From: Nocardia sp. NBC_00508
Lineage (GTDB): Bacteria; Actinomycetota; Actinomycetes; Mycobacteriales; Mycobacteriaceae
NCBI RefSeq assembly: GCF_036346875.1
Contig: NZ_CP107852.1
Location: forward strand, 2,914,001-2,978,000
Direction of reading: 5' to 3'
DNA: 64,000 nucleotides
Positions 26,053 through 35,289 of the stretch are shown piece after piece (positions within the stretch are counted from its first letter, which is position 1; every line of letters begins with the position of its first letter). A program made the position numbers and the translations under genes. Below the pieces are notes generated by a model, which made no database searches, was not told the DNA's origin, and was given only the letters and a program-made list of their open reading frames with translations.

Positions 26053-26961
26053 TCAGGCCGGCCAGCCCGCCGGGTGCGCCGTGCGCCAATGTTCGGCGAT
26101 ATCGATGCGCCTGGTGATCCACACCTGGTCGTACGACTGCACGTGGTCGAGTAACCGCTCCAGCGCGGCGGTGCGGGCGGGACGTCCGATCAGTCGGCAG
26201 TGCAGCCCGATCGACAGCATCTTCGGACTGCCTTCCGCGCCTTCCCGGTAGAGCACGTCGAAGGCGTCGCGTACATGTGCGAAGAACTGCTCGCCCGTCG
26301 GGAAGCCCGCGGGGGAGGCGAAGCGCATGTCGTTGGTGTCCAGGGTGTAGGGCACCACGAGGTGGTCGCGGTCGTGCACCCGCACCCAGTACGGGAGGTC
26401 GTCGGCGTAGGAGTCGGCGTCGTAGACGAAACCGCCGTGCTCCACCACCAGCTCCCTGGTGTGCGGCGAATCGCGGCCGGTGTACCAGCCCAGGGGTGCG
26501 GCGCCGGTCAGTTCGGTCAGGATGCGCACGGCCTCGGCCATGTGCGCGCGTTCGGTGTCGCGGTCGGTCAGCTGATAGGACTTCCAGCGCAAGCCATGGC
26601 AGGCGATCTCGTGGCCGAGTTCGCGAAAGGCGGCCACTGCCTCCGGGTTGCGCTGCATGGCGCGGGCGACGGCGAAGACGGTCAGTGGAAGTCCGCGGCG
26701 TTCGAAGACGCGCAGCACCCGCCACAGTCCGGCGCGGGCGCCGTATTCGTAGAGCGATTCCATGCTCATGTGCCGGTTCGGGAACGCTTCCGCGGGTGTC
26801 ATTTCCGATAAGAACGTCTCGGAATGTTCGTCACCGTCGAGGACGTTGTTCTCGCCGCCCTCCTCGTAGTTGAGCACGAACTGGACCGCGATCCGCGCTT
26901 CGCCCGGCCATTGCGGGTCCGGCGGGTTCGGACCGTAACCGACGAAGTCCCGAATACTCAT
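26053..26961 (-). CDS. puuE: Allantoinase (PuuE, polysaccharide-deacetylase fold)
   Basis: A 302-residue NodB-like hydrolase of the PuuE group that opens allantoin to allantoate. Typical features are the start RDFVGYGPNPPDPQWPGEAR, NYEEGGE, the loop HGLRWKSY and IGLHCRLIGRP. It is unrelated to the amidohydrolase allantoinase. It is the last gene of the purine-degradation run, following allantoicase. Confidence 0.92.
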   Translation of the reverse strand: MSIRDFVGYGPNPPDPQWPGEARIAVQFVLNYEEGGENNVLDGDEHSETFLSEMTPAEAFPNRHMSMESLYEYGARAGLWRVLRVFERRGLPLTVFAVARAMQRNPEAVAAFRELGHEIACHGLRWKSYQLTDRDTERAHMAEAVRILTELTGAAPLGWYTGRDSPHTRELVVEHGGFVYDADSYADDLPYWVRVHDRDHLVVPYTLDTNDMRFASPAGFPTGEQFFAHVRDAFDVLYREGAEGSPKMLSIGLHCRLIGRPARTAALERLLDHVQSYDQVWITRRIDIAEHWRTAHPAGWPA

Positions 26962-27022
26962 GCGGTGTCCCTTCTCGCAGGAACGGAGCCCTCCGTGGTC
27001 ACGTTCCTCCGGGCCTGACCGC

Positions 27023-28012
27023 TCATGCGCCGAGCTCTCCGTACAGCCGCAACCGTGCCAGCCCGCCGTCGGGATAGATGTCCAGGCGGACCTCCTCCAC
27101 CGACGCGGCCATCAGTGCGATCGGGAACCGGTGTCTGGTGTCGGGCTGCAGCGGGATTCGCGGCAACAACTCCAGTTCGGTGCCGTCGGTGGTGCGGCCG
27201 GTGAGCCGGGCCGCGCCCGGGCTGTTGCCCAGGAAGTAGGAGGTGTCCAGCTCGGCGAGGCGGATCGATCCCGGCCCGGCCAGGCGGATGCGCACCCAGT
27301 CGTTGCCCTCGTCCCTGCGGCGAGCGGTCTCCCAGCCGTCACCCATGGACCTGGCCAGGCCGGGATAGAGCAAATGGTTGGGCGAACTGTAGAAGCGGTT
27401 GGAGCAGTCCAGCACCAGCGCGCCGTTCTCCAGCGCGGCCAGGTCCAGCGGCCCGAGGCCGAGCAGTCGCGGATCGGGCCTTCCCTCGCCGTGCACCCGC
27501 AGTCTGGCCACACCGCCGTCGGGGTGCATGGTCAGCTTCACATGCGTCCAGCGCTTCTCGTTCTCGACGGTGAACAGGTTGCGGGTGTCGCCCGCGATCG
27601 GGGAGCGGTCGACCAGCACCACCCAATCATCACGCGCGGCAATGGTTTCCGCGGCCGGATAGTCCTCGATCTCCAGCGCCGACACCGAGACAGCGGGCGG
27701 GTAGTTGCCCTTGAACCATGCGGTGTCGACCACGATCCCGCGGATCACACCGGGCACACCCAGCCGCACGATCGCGGAATCCTCGCCGGGCTGCCCGCGG
27801 TGCCTGCGGGTCTCCCAGCCGTCGTAGATCTGGCCCTTGTGCCCGAAGGTGGACGGCCGGTACTCGGCGGGACCGGAATTGATCAAATTCTCCTTCTCCG
27901 CGAAGAATTCGTCATCGGCCCAGATCACCGAGCCGCCGAGTGGGCGGACCGCCAGATCCGGCAGCAGTACGAACTCTTCGTTCGGCACCGCACCGTTCGG
28001 AGGGCCGGTCAC
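27023..28012 (-). CDS. alc: Allantoicase
   Basis: A 329-residue enzyme of two repeated jelly-roll domains, which releases ureidoglycolate and urea from allantoate. Each repeat contains the family signature (DGWETRRHR, then DGWETARRR; IRGIVVDTAWFKGNYPP and IRLAELDTSYFLGNSPG). The GTG at 28012 overlaps the stop of the upstream gene (GTGA) and gives a normal-length protein. It sits between the DUF6986 and allantoinase genes. Confidence 0.93.
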   Translation of the reverse strand: MTGPPNGAVPNEEFVLLPDLAVRPLGGSVIWADDEFFAEKENLINSGPAEYRPSTFGHKGQIYDGWETRRHRGQPGEDSAIVRLGVPGVIRGIVVDTAWFKGNYPPAVSVSALEIEDYPAAETIAARDDWVVLVDRSPIAGDTRNLFTVENEKRWTHVKLTMHPDGGVARLRVHGEGRPDPRLLGLGPLDLAALENGALVLDCSNRFYSSPNHLLYPGLARSMGDGWETARRRDEGNDWVRIRLAGPGSIRLAELDTSYFLGNSPGAARLTGRTTDGTELELLPRIPLQPDTRHRFPIALMAASVEEVRLDIYPDGGLARLRLYGELGA

Positions 28013-29358
28013 GTCGCCTCCGCCGGAATCGGCGCGCGGGCCACGAGTGCGCGCAATACCGCCTCGGGCAGTTCCGGAACGCCCGCGTCGGGCCGGGCGC
28101 CACAGCGGATCCCGCGCAGTACCGTGGCGGCCAGCGCTTCCGCGGTGGCGGGCTCGTCCATGACGCCGCCGCCGCGCCGGGCCAGATAGTCCCGCAGGCG
28201 CGGTACCGCCACGTCGATAGCTCGGCGGAAGAAGTCGTAGGTGGCCAGCCAGCGCGTGACCAGGTGGCCGGGATGCATGTCCCAGCCCTGGTAGTACCCC
28301 CGTCGCAGGGCGCGGGCGACCAAGCGGTGATGGTTGCGCAGCGCGGCCGCCGGGTCGGCGTCGGGCACGATCTGGGTGGAGCCGTCGCACACCCATGCCC
28401 CGGTCTGCGCGGCGGCAACCTGCATGACCGCCTTCGCGTAGTCGGCAACCGGGTGGTCCAGCGCCTGGTCCGGCGCGGCGACGCCACATGCCGCGGTGTA
28501 GTCGTAGGTGCCGAAATGCAATGCGCTGCATCGCCCTTCGGACAGCGTCAGCATGGTGGCCACCGGAGCGGTGCCGTCCGCGGCGAGGATCGCCTGCGGG
28601 CTCTCGATCTGCAGTTCGAAGCGCAGGCTGCCCTCCGCGATGCCGTAGCCGCGCTCCAACCCGACACAGAGCTGCACCAACGCCGAAATCTGCTGTGCCG
28701 CACGGATTTTCGGGACAGTGAAAACGAATCCCTCCGGCACTCCGCCCGCGCCCTCCAGGACCATGTCGAGGGTGCGCAGGGCACGGCGACGCTCACTGCT
28801 CGCCAAACCCTTCATCCGGATACCGCTGCTCAGCGGGCGGGGGCGCTGCGCCCGCGCATCGACAACCCTCTGCTGCGCATGGTCGAAGTGCTGCTGGCGC
28901 CCCGAGGGGAACTCGCCGGGTTCGCCGACGCCCGCGCCTGCCGCAACCTCGGACTCTCCGACCGGCGCGCCACCGGAGCGCCGCGCCCAAGCCGCGAGCA
29001 CGGCCCCCGCCGCCGAGGCCGCGCGGTCCTCTTCGGCGTCAGCGCGCAGGCCGTAGCCATCCTCGAAGTCGATGCGAAGGTCCTGGACCGGGTCCGCTTC
29101 GAGCCGCTTGCGGACATCGGGCAGCGACCCGGTCTCGTCGAGGGTGGCCAGCAGGTCGTGATGGCGGTCGAGCAGCTCGACCGCGGTCGCGCCCCACTCG
29201 GACGGAGTCTCCTCCGTGACGCGATCGGCGGGGACGTACACCGTGTGGATCGGCTGTGTTCTGCCGTTCGACCCCGGATACCGACGGCGCAGCTCGGCGT
29301 CGACCGTATCGAGCATCCCCTCGATCCTCGCGCGGACGTGCTCGGGCACCTTGGTCAT
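28009..29358 (-). CDS. DUF6986/HpcH-type aldolase-like protein of the ureide cluster
   Basis: A 449-residue TIM-barrel protein related to the HpcH/citrate-lyase beta family. Visible blocks are DLRIDFEDGYG, RFELQIESPQAIL, LHFGTYDYTAACG and GWDMHPGHLVTRW, which carry the acidic metal ligands of the family (E and D). Such proteins recur in actinobacterial purine-degradation clusters, possibly acting on glyoxylate or a ureide-derived product; the reaction is unproven. The start ATG 29358 overlaps the XDH stop. Confidence 0.8.
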   Translation of the reverse strand: MTKVPEHVRARIEGMLDTVDAELRRRYPGSNGRTQPIHTVYVPADRVTEETPSEWGATAVELLDRHHDLLATLDETGSLPDVRKRLEADPVQDLRIDFEDGYGLRADAEEDRAASAAGAVLAAWARRSGGAPVGESEVAAGAGVGEPGEFPSGRQQHFDHAQQRVVDARAQRPRPLSSGIRMKGLASSERRRALRTLDMVLEGAGGVPEGFVFTVPKIRAAQQISALVQLCVGLERGYGIAEGSLRFELQIESPQAILAADGTAPVATMLTLSEGRCSALHFGTYDYTAACGVAAPDQALDHPVADYAKAVMQVAAAQTGAWVCDGSTQIVPDADPAAALRNHHRLVARALRRGYYQGWDMHPGHLVTRWLATYDFFRRAIDVAVPRLRDYLARRGGGVMDEPATAEALAATVLRGIRCGARPDAGVPELPEAVLRALVARAPIPAEAT

Positions 29359-32189
29359 CGCGACTCCTCCTTCCGCAGCGCGGCCCAGACGTGGTCCGCG
29401 GTCATCGGCAATCGGTCGAGACGAACGCCGATCGCGTCGCGAATCGCGTTGGCCAGCGCGGGCGCGACCGGGTTGTACGGCGACTCGCTCATCGATTTGG
29501 CGCCGAGCGGCCCGAGTGCGTCGGCCGTCTCGGCGAAGTACACCTCGGTGCGCGGCACGTCGGCGAACTGCGGCACGTGATAGTGCCGCAAGGTCTGCGT
29601 GAGCACCACGCCGTGATCGCTGCGCATGTCCTCGTACAGCGCCGTGCCGATCGCCTGCGCGACACCGCCTTCCACCTGCCCGCGGCACTGCACCGGGTTG
29701 AGCACCGTGCCCGCGTCGGCGGCCTGGATCGACTGGAGGATGCGGACCGAGCCGGTGTCGGGATGCACGGCCACACGGAAGGCGTGCACGTTGAAGCTCA
29801 CCGACCTGGGACTGCCCGAGTGCTCTGCGCCCGCGGTGAGATCACCGTGGGCCAGCAGTGCGGCCGCGCCGAGTAGCTGGTCGCCGCAGCGCACACCGCC
29901 GGAGGTCAGCACGCAGTCGTGCTCCGGAACGCCCGACAGCTCGGCCGCCCTGGCCAGCAGCCGCCCGCGCAACGCGCCCGCGGCCGCGTAGACGGCCTTG
30001 CCGGCGACCACGATGCCGGTGGATCCGAAAGCGCCGGTGTCGAACTCCACCAGATCGGTGTCGGCATGCCGGATCACGATGCGGGAGACGTCGGTGTCCA
30101 GCGCGGTGGCCGCGAGCTGCGCGTGCACCGTCGTGGTCCCATTGCCGAATTCCGCTGTGCCGACCCGGATCTCGTAGCGTCCGTCCGGCAGCAGCGAGGC
30201 TGTCGCTGTCGACCGGTGGCCGCGCGGCGGGATGGTCGCGATCATCGAGGCTGCCATCCCGGTGCCGACGCGCCACTCCGGGCCGGGCGCGTGCACGTCA
30301 TTGCCCCGCAGCAGTGCCCGCTCGGCGAGGTCGAGGCACTGGTCCAGGCCATAGCTGCCGAACATCAGGTCGTCCTCGTGCACTGCGGCTCCGACGAACG
30401 GATCGCCGGGCACCACGACATTGCGGCGCCGGAATTCGAACGGGTCCATGCCGAGCGCATGCGCGAGATCGTCCAGCGCCGACTCCACCGCGAAGATCAC
30501 CTGCCCGAGGCCGTAGCCGCGGAACGCTCCGGAGGGAACGTTGTTGGTGTACACCGCTTGCGCGTCGACGCGTTTGTTGGCGCAGCGGTAGAGCTCCACC
30601 GACTCACCGACACCGTGGTACATCACGCCGCCGCTGTGGTTGCCGTACGCCCCGGTGTCTGCCAGCACCTCGACAGCCAGCGCTGTCAGCACGCCGTTCG
30701 CGTCGGCGCCCGCCGTCACGGCGACCCGCATCGGGTGTCGGCAGGTCGCGGCGGTGAACTCGTCGGAGCGGGTGAACTCGTACTGCACCGGCCTGCCGGT
30801 TCGCAGGACGGCCAGCGCGATCAGGTCCTCGGCCAGCATCTCCTGTTTCGCACCGAATCCGCCGCCCACCCTGGTCGCGAACACCCGTACCCGGGTCGGC
30901 GGCAGCCCGAAAACCCGGGACAGTTCGTCGCGCACCAGGAACGGCACCTGGGTACTGCAGCGGATGACCAGCCTGCCCGCGTCGTCCAGCCATCCGACTC
31001 CGCCGTGCGTCTCCAGGTGCACGTGCTGCCCACGCGGGGAATGCCACACACCACGCACTACGTGGGCCGCGGCCACCAATCCCGCCGCCGGGTCGCCCAC
31101 CTCGCCATGCACTTCGGCGACCAGGTTGCGGCCGGGATCGGCGATCCGGGCCGAGTCCGGCTTGTCCCCATGCAATTTCGGCGCATCGGCTCGCAGCGCC
31201 TCCTGCGGGTCAAAAACTGCGGGCAGGATCTCGTAGTCGACGTGCAGCAGACCGACCGCCGCGCGAGCGGTCGCGACACTCTCGGCCACCACGGCGGCCA
31301 CCCGCTGCCCGACGAATCGGACGGTCCGGTCCAGCACGTACGTGTCGTCGGGATCGTCCAACCGCAGCTCGTGTCGTGCGGTGGAGAACGGCACGTCCGG
31401 CGCGTCGGCATAGGTGAGCACCGCGTGCACGCCAGGCAGCGCCTCGGCGGCCGCGGTGCGGATCGATCGGATGCGCGCGTGCGGGTACGGGCTCCGCAGC
31501 ACCGCGATATGCAATGGGGCGGTCGGGGGCGCGTCGGCCGCGTCGCCCGTTCGTGACCGGTCCGCCGCGAAGATATCGGCGGCGAACTCGCGCTGCATGG
31601 CGGCAGACGGCAGATCGAGGGTGAAGGGCTCGCTGCCTGCGACGATGCGTGGTCCGGCGAGGGCGCCGACTCCCGTGCCCGCGCCTCCGGCCGCCGTCGT
31701 CACGGTCTGGTCCGGCGCGATGGCGGCGGGGTCATCCGGGGTGAGCGGCTCGCCCAATGCCGCCCGAATCGCACGGTAGCCCGTGCAGCGGCACAGGTTT
31801 CCCTTCATCAACTCGGCGAGTTCGCTCTCGCGTGCGCCGAGCGCTCCCTGCGCGCCGCAACCGAGTCCCGCTGCGGTGACGACCATGCCCGCGGTGCAGA
31901 AACCACATTGGAATCCGGCGTTGTCGAGGAACCGGCGCTGCACCGGGTGTGGGTGCTCCGCCGTCCCGAGCCCGGCGGCCGTCGTGACGGAACATCCCGC
32001 AGCACGATAGGCGGGAAACACGCAGGAGTGCACCGGCATTCCGTCGACCAATACCGAGCAGGCCCCGCAATCGCCCGCGTCACAGCCCTTCTTCACGGCC
32101 AGGTGGCCACTCTCGCGCAGGGCCGTGCGCAGGCACTGACCCGGCCGCACCTCGAACTCGACGGACCTGCCGTCCACCTCGAACCGCAT
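29355..32189 (-). CDS. Xanthine dehydrogenase, fused 2Fe-2S and molybdenum subunits
   Basis: A 944-residue fusion that hydroxylates hypoxanthine/xanthine to urate. Residues 1-160 hold two [2Fe-2S] centres (CDAGDCGACSVLVDGMPVHSC and CGFCTAGM with NLCRCTGY). From about residue 200 come the molybdopterin domains, with GGGFGAKQE and GAKSMSESPYNPVAPALAN, the latter containing the active-site Glu. The FAD subunit is separate and upstream. ATG 32189 is chosen because the duplicated gene starts upstream begin at the same ATGCGGTTCGAG; a GTG at 32192 is possible. Confidence 0.92.
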   Translation of the reverse strand: MRFEVDGRSVEFEVRPGQCLRTALRESGHLAVKKGCDAGDCGACSVLVDGMPVHSCVFPAYRAAGCSVTTAAGLGTAEHPHPVQRRFLDNAGFQCGFCTAGMVVTAAGLGCGAQGALGARESELAELMKGNLCRCTGYRAIRAALGEPLTPDDPAAIAPDQTVTTAAGGAGTGVGALAGPRIVAGSEPFTLDLPSAAMQREFAADIFAADRSRTGDAADAPPTAPLHIAVLRSPYPHARIRSIRTAAAEALPGVHAVLTYADAPDVPFSTARHELRLDDPDDTYVLDRTVRFVGQRVAAVVAESVATARAAVGLLHVDYEILPAVFDPQEALRADAPKLHGDKPDSARIADPGRNLVAEVHGEVGDPAAGLVAAAHVVRGVWHSPRGQHVHLETHGGVGWLDDAGRLVIRCSTQVPFLVRDELSRVFGLPPTRVRVFATRVGGGFGAKQEMLAEDLIALAVLRTGRPVQYEFTRSDEFTAATCRHPMRVAVTAGADANGVLTALAVEVLADTGAYGNHSGGVMYHGVGESVELYRCANKRVDAQAVYTNNVPSGAFRGYGLGQVIFAVESALDDLAHALGMDPFEFRRRNVVVPGDPFVGAAVHEDDLMFGSYGLDQCLDLAERALLRGNDVHAPGPEWRVGTGMAASMIATIPPRGHRSTATASLLPDGRYEIRVGTAEFGNGTTTVHAQLAATALDTDVSRIVIRHADTDLVEFDTGAFGSTGIVVAGKAVYAAAGALRGRLLARAAELSGVPEHDCVLTSGGVRCGDQLLGAAALLAHGDLTAGAEHSGSPRSVSFNVHAFRVAVHPDTGSVRILQSIQAADAGTVLNPVQCRGQVEGGVAQAIGTALYEDMRSDHGVVLTQTLRHYHVPQFADVPRTEVYFAETADALGPLGAKSMSESPYNPVAPALANAIRDAIGVRLDRLPMTADHVWAALRKEESR

Positions 32190-32440
32190 CACAAAGCCCC
32201 CTCTCGCAGCCCCTCGGCGACCTCGCGACGGTCACTCACGCGCGGGCACGTGCGCAGGCGCCCCGGCCGCACCTCGAACTCGACAGGCCTGCCGAGCACC
32301 TCGAACCGCATCGTGAGTACCGGCTCCCAAGGTTCTCCGGCGACCTCGCGATGGCCGCTCTCGCGCAACGCCGTGCGCACGCGCTGCCCCGGCCGCGCCT
32401 CGAACTCGACGGGTCCGCCGCCGACCTCGAACCGCGTCAT
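32189..32440 (-). CDS. 83-residue ORF made of two duplicated XDH gene starts
   Basis: The ATG overlaps the FAD-subunit stop (ATGA) and the TGA overlaps the XDH start. Residues 1-43 (TRFEVGGGPVEFEARPGQ, LRESGH) and 44-83 (MRFEVLGRPVEFEVRPG) each repeat the first 30-40 residues of XDH (MRFEVDGRSVEFEVRPGQ). The copies lie 129 and 122 bp apart and both end before the iron-sulfur cysteines, so the product cannot bind a cluster. It may be a bystander of local duplication that keeps translational coupling. Confidence 0.75.
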   Translation of the reverse strand: MTRFEVGGGPVEFEARPGQRVRTALRESGHREVAGEPWEPVLTMRFEVLGRPVEFEVRPGRLRTCPRVSDRREVAEGLREGAL

Positions 32441-33285
32441 GATGCGCGCTCCCGCAATTCCCCGGCGACCTCGCGGGCGAGCAGCCCGGCGACGTGCCGC
32501 CGCCACTCCGGCGACCCGTGCGGGTCGTCGAACCAGAGCATGGGATCGATCGCGCCGAGAGCGTCCCGCAGCTCGGGGTCGCTCGGCGGTGCGGCGAAGT
32601 CCAGGACGACCGGCCTGGTCGTGGCCGCAGTGATGGTGACCGCGCTGCGGCCGTCCGGATCCCGCCGCCCCAGCACCACCGCGCCGGACCGGCCGAGCGG
32701 GGCGAGCGCGATCTTCCGAAAGCTGGTGTGCGCCAGCAGACTCGACCGCGGCAGGTAGATCGAGCGCAACACCTCGCCGGACCGCAGGGCGGTGCGTCCG
32801 GGACCGAGGACGAAGTCCCGCAACGGGATACCTCGATCGACGCCGTCCGCCGCCCACACCAGCGCCAAGCCGTCGAGCGCGACCAGCGCACCGAGCACCG
32901 CACCCGCGGGCAGCGCGAGGCAGACGTTGCCCCCGACGGTAGCGGTGCGCCAGATCTTGTGTGAGGCCAGCAGCGCTCGGCAGGACCGCGCGAACAGCGC
33001 CGTCCCGGGCCACAGGTCGCGCAAGACCGACGCGCCCAGTTCACGCCCCTGCGCCGCACCCGCGAACTCGGCCAGGGTGCAGGTCGCGGCGATCTCCAGT
33101 CCGTCGTCCACCACCTCGAACGGGGGCCAGCCCATGGTCGTGATGTCGACCAGCCGCACCAGCTGATCCTGCGGTTCGGAGAACAGGAAGGTGCCGCCGG
33201 CGAGCACCGCGGTCGACGCGCCGAGCAGCGCGAAGTCCGCTCGCTCGCGGGCGATCACCACCTCGCGGATCGTGTCCAGGTCCAC
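32437..33285 (-). CDS. Xanthine dehydrogenase FAD-binding subunit
   Basis: A 282-residue protein of the CoxM/XdhB FAD domain family. The FAD motif is AVLAGGTFLFSEP with TVGGNVCLALPAG as the second flavin loop (both atypical: GGT-LM usually reads AGGTDLL and AGNIxxASP). It passes electrons from the iron-sulfur/Mo subunit to its acceptor. It starts with GTG 33285 and is followed by the small duplicated ORF and the fused subunit. Confidence 0.88.
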   Translation of the reverse strand: MDLDTIREVVIARERADFALLGASTAVLAGGTFLFSEPQDQLVRLVDITTMGWPPFEVVDDGLEIAATCTLAEFAGAAQGRELGASVLRDLWPGTALFARSCRALLASHKIWRTATVGGNVCLALPAGAVLGALVALDGLALVWAADGVDRGIPLRDFVLGPGRTALRSGEVLRSIYLPRSSLLAHTSFRKIALAPLGRSGAVVLGRRDPDGRSAVTITAATTRPVVLDFAAPPSDPELRDALGAIDPMLWFDDPHGSPEWRRHVAGLLAREVAGELRERAS

Positions 33286-33936
33286 GTCTCACCTCGTTCC
33301 CTGCCGCACCGCCACGGTAGAGCCAGTCGGTTGCCGCCGCATTGCGCGCGACGTCCGTCAGATTGCGCGGGCGTTACCTCGCCACGCGACGACCGCCCGC
33401 CGCCGGAACCCACCCCGGCCGAGCGCTGCGCAGGCGCACCGTCCGCGATCCAGAGCCCCGACCGCCTCTGCGGGTCGTCCGAGCCGACCCTGCTTCAGTA
33501 TCCCGCGTCCGGCCTGACCAGGCACGACACCTCGCTCACAGCCGCGATTGCGTGCCCGCACGCTCGACCGACCGGCACTACGATCCGGTCCGGCGCACGA
33601 TCGAGGGTGGCCCGACTTTCCCGGTCCGCGGTTGCCTTCGACCGCTGCCGAAGGCGGCGTCCACCGCGCCGCCGCACCCGACGCGGCCTCGCGCGGCGCC
33701 AGCAAGCTCATAGCGCGACGCCTGCGCCAGGCCTCGCCCGGCCCCGCTCACTCCGTTTCCGCGAAATGCCGCCTGCGCCCGTTCCGGCGCCACCTGGCCC
33801 TAGCTGGTCGCGGGGCGGTCCGCGGTTGTCTTTCACCAACGGCGAATGCTGCGTCCGCCGCACCTCCTCCCAACGCGGTCTCGCGCATCGCCAGCACGTT
33901 CAAGCGCTACGTCCGCACCATGATGCGCGGGGCCGC
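33286..33936. other. 650-bp gap inside the purine cluster with an internal duplication
   Basis: No gene is supported, although frames are open on both strands. Two segments about 194 bp apart resemble each other (for example GGTCCGCGGTTG at 33623 and 33817 followed by similar sequence; on the minus strand DAAFGSGRRQPRT and DAAFAVGERQPRT). This looks like duplicated spacer or a decayed gene between the deaminase and FAD-subunit genes. Confidence 0.5.
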
Positions 33937-35289
33937 TCATCCCGCCTTCGCGAGCAACGCCGCCTGGGCCCGCGCCACCTCGGCGGCGACCACGTCTGCG
34001 GCGACCGTGCGGACCTCGCCGTCGCGGACCACCTCGCGTCCGTTCACCAGCAGCGCCGCCACAGGCGGCGGTGAGCCGAGGACGAGCGCGGTCACCGGAT
34101 CCTCGATCCCCGCGTGCGCGGCCGTGTCCAGGCGCCACAGCGCCAGATCCGCCAGTTTGCCCACCTCGACCGAGCCGAGTTCGGCGGCCCGGCCCAGCAC
34201 GCGTGCGCCGCCGATGGTGGCGAGTTCCAGCGCGGTGCGCACCGTCATCGCGCGGGGGCCGCCCAGATTGCGGGCCCACAGCAGCGCGTGCCTCGGCTCC
34301 TCGATCATCGAGCCGGACTCGTTGCTCGCCGCACCGTCGACGCCGAGCCCCACCGGGACACCCGCGCGCACCAGGTCGGCGACGCGGGCGACACCGGCGC
34401 CGAGCCGCGCGTTCGAGGTGGGGCAATGCGCCACGCCCGTGCCGGTTCTCGCCATGGTCTCGATCGTGTGGTCGTCGAGATGGACGGCGTGCGCGTACCA
34501 GACATCCGGGCCGAGCCAGCCGAGCCGCTCCATGTACTGGGCGGGCGTGCACCCGAAAGCCTGTGCGCAGTAGTCCTGTTCGTCGACGGTCTCCGCGAGG
34601 TGGGTGTGCAACCGGACCCCGGTGGCGCGAGCCAGCGCCGCGGACTCCCGCAGCAGGTCCGGCGTGACCGAGAACGGGGAGCAGGGCGCCAGCGCGATCC
34701 GGACCATCGAGTCGAACGACGGGTCGTGCCAGCGCTCGACGGCCGCCTGGCTCGCGGCGAGGATTTCGTCCAAGCTCTCCACAACGTGGTCGGGCGGCAA
34801 ACCGCCCGCGCTCGCCCCCAGATCCATCGAGCCGCGGCAGGGATGGAACCGCAGGCCCACCTCGGCCGCCGCGGCGATCTCGGCCCCGAGCAGGTCACCG
34901 CCGTCGCGCGGGAACAGGTAGTGGTGATCGGTCGTGGTGGTGCACCCGGTGCGCGCGAGTTCGGCGAGCGCCCCCGTGGCCGCGACGAGCACCGCGTCCT
35001 CATCGATGCCCGCCCAGATCGGGTAGAGCGTGGTGAGCCACTCGAACAACGTCTGGTCCGTGGCCAAGCCACGGGTGATCCACTGGTAGAGGTGGTGGTG
35101 GGTGTTCACCAGACCGGGGGTCAGCAGGCAGCCACGGCCATCGATGCGCCGTGCGCCCGCGTCGACCTCGGGCGCGTCGCCCTCGCCGACCGCGTCGATC
35201 CGGTTGCCGCGCACGACGACGTAACCGCGCGAGTACTCGGTGCGCCGCTCGTCGACGGTAGCGATGGCGCAGCCCGCGATGACGGTCAC
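33937..35289 (-). CDS. Amidohydrolase, probable 8-oxoguanine/guanine deaminase
   Basis: A 450-residue metal-dependent deaminase. The metal ligands appear in GLVNTHHHLYQW, HTHLAETVDEQDYC, YAHAVHLDD and GLGVDGAASNES. The sequence around the first motif (TRGLATDQTLFEWLTTLYPIW) is typical of 8-oxoguanine deaminases of the ATZ/TRZ group, though guanine deamination is also possible. The GTG at 35289 overlaps the uricase stop. Its place in the purine cluster supports feeding (oxo)guanine into (oxo)xanthine/urate. Confidence 0.88.
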   Translation of the reverse strand: MTVIAGCAIATVDERRTEYSRGYVVVRGNRIDAVGEGDAPEVDAGARRIDGRGCLLTPGLVNTHHHLYQWITRGLATDQTLFEWLTTLYPIWAGIDEDAVLVAATGALAELARTGCTTTTDHHYLFPRDGGDLLGAEIAAAAEVGLRFHPCRGSMDLGASAGGLPPDHVVESLDEILAASQAAVERWHDPSFDSMVRIALAPCSPFSVTPDLLRESAALARATGVRLHTHLAETVDEQDYCAQAFGCTPAQYMERLGWLGPDVWYAHAVHLDDHTIETMARTGTGVAHCPTSNARLGAGVARVADLVRAGVPVGLGVDGAASNESGSMIEEPRHALLWARNLGGPRAMTVRTALELATIGGARVLGRAAELGSVEVGKLADLALWRLDTAAHAGIEDPVTALVLGSPPPVAALLVNGREVVRDGEVRTVAADVVAAEVARAQAALLAKAG

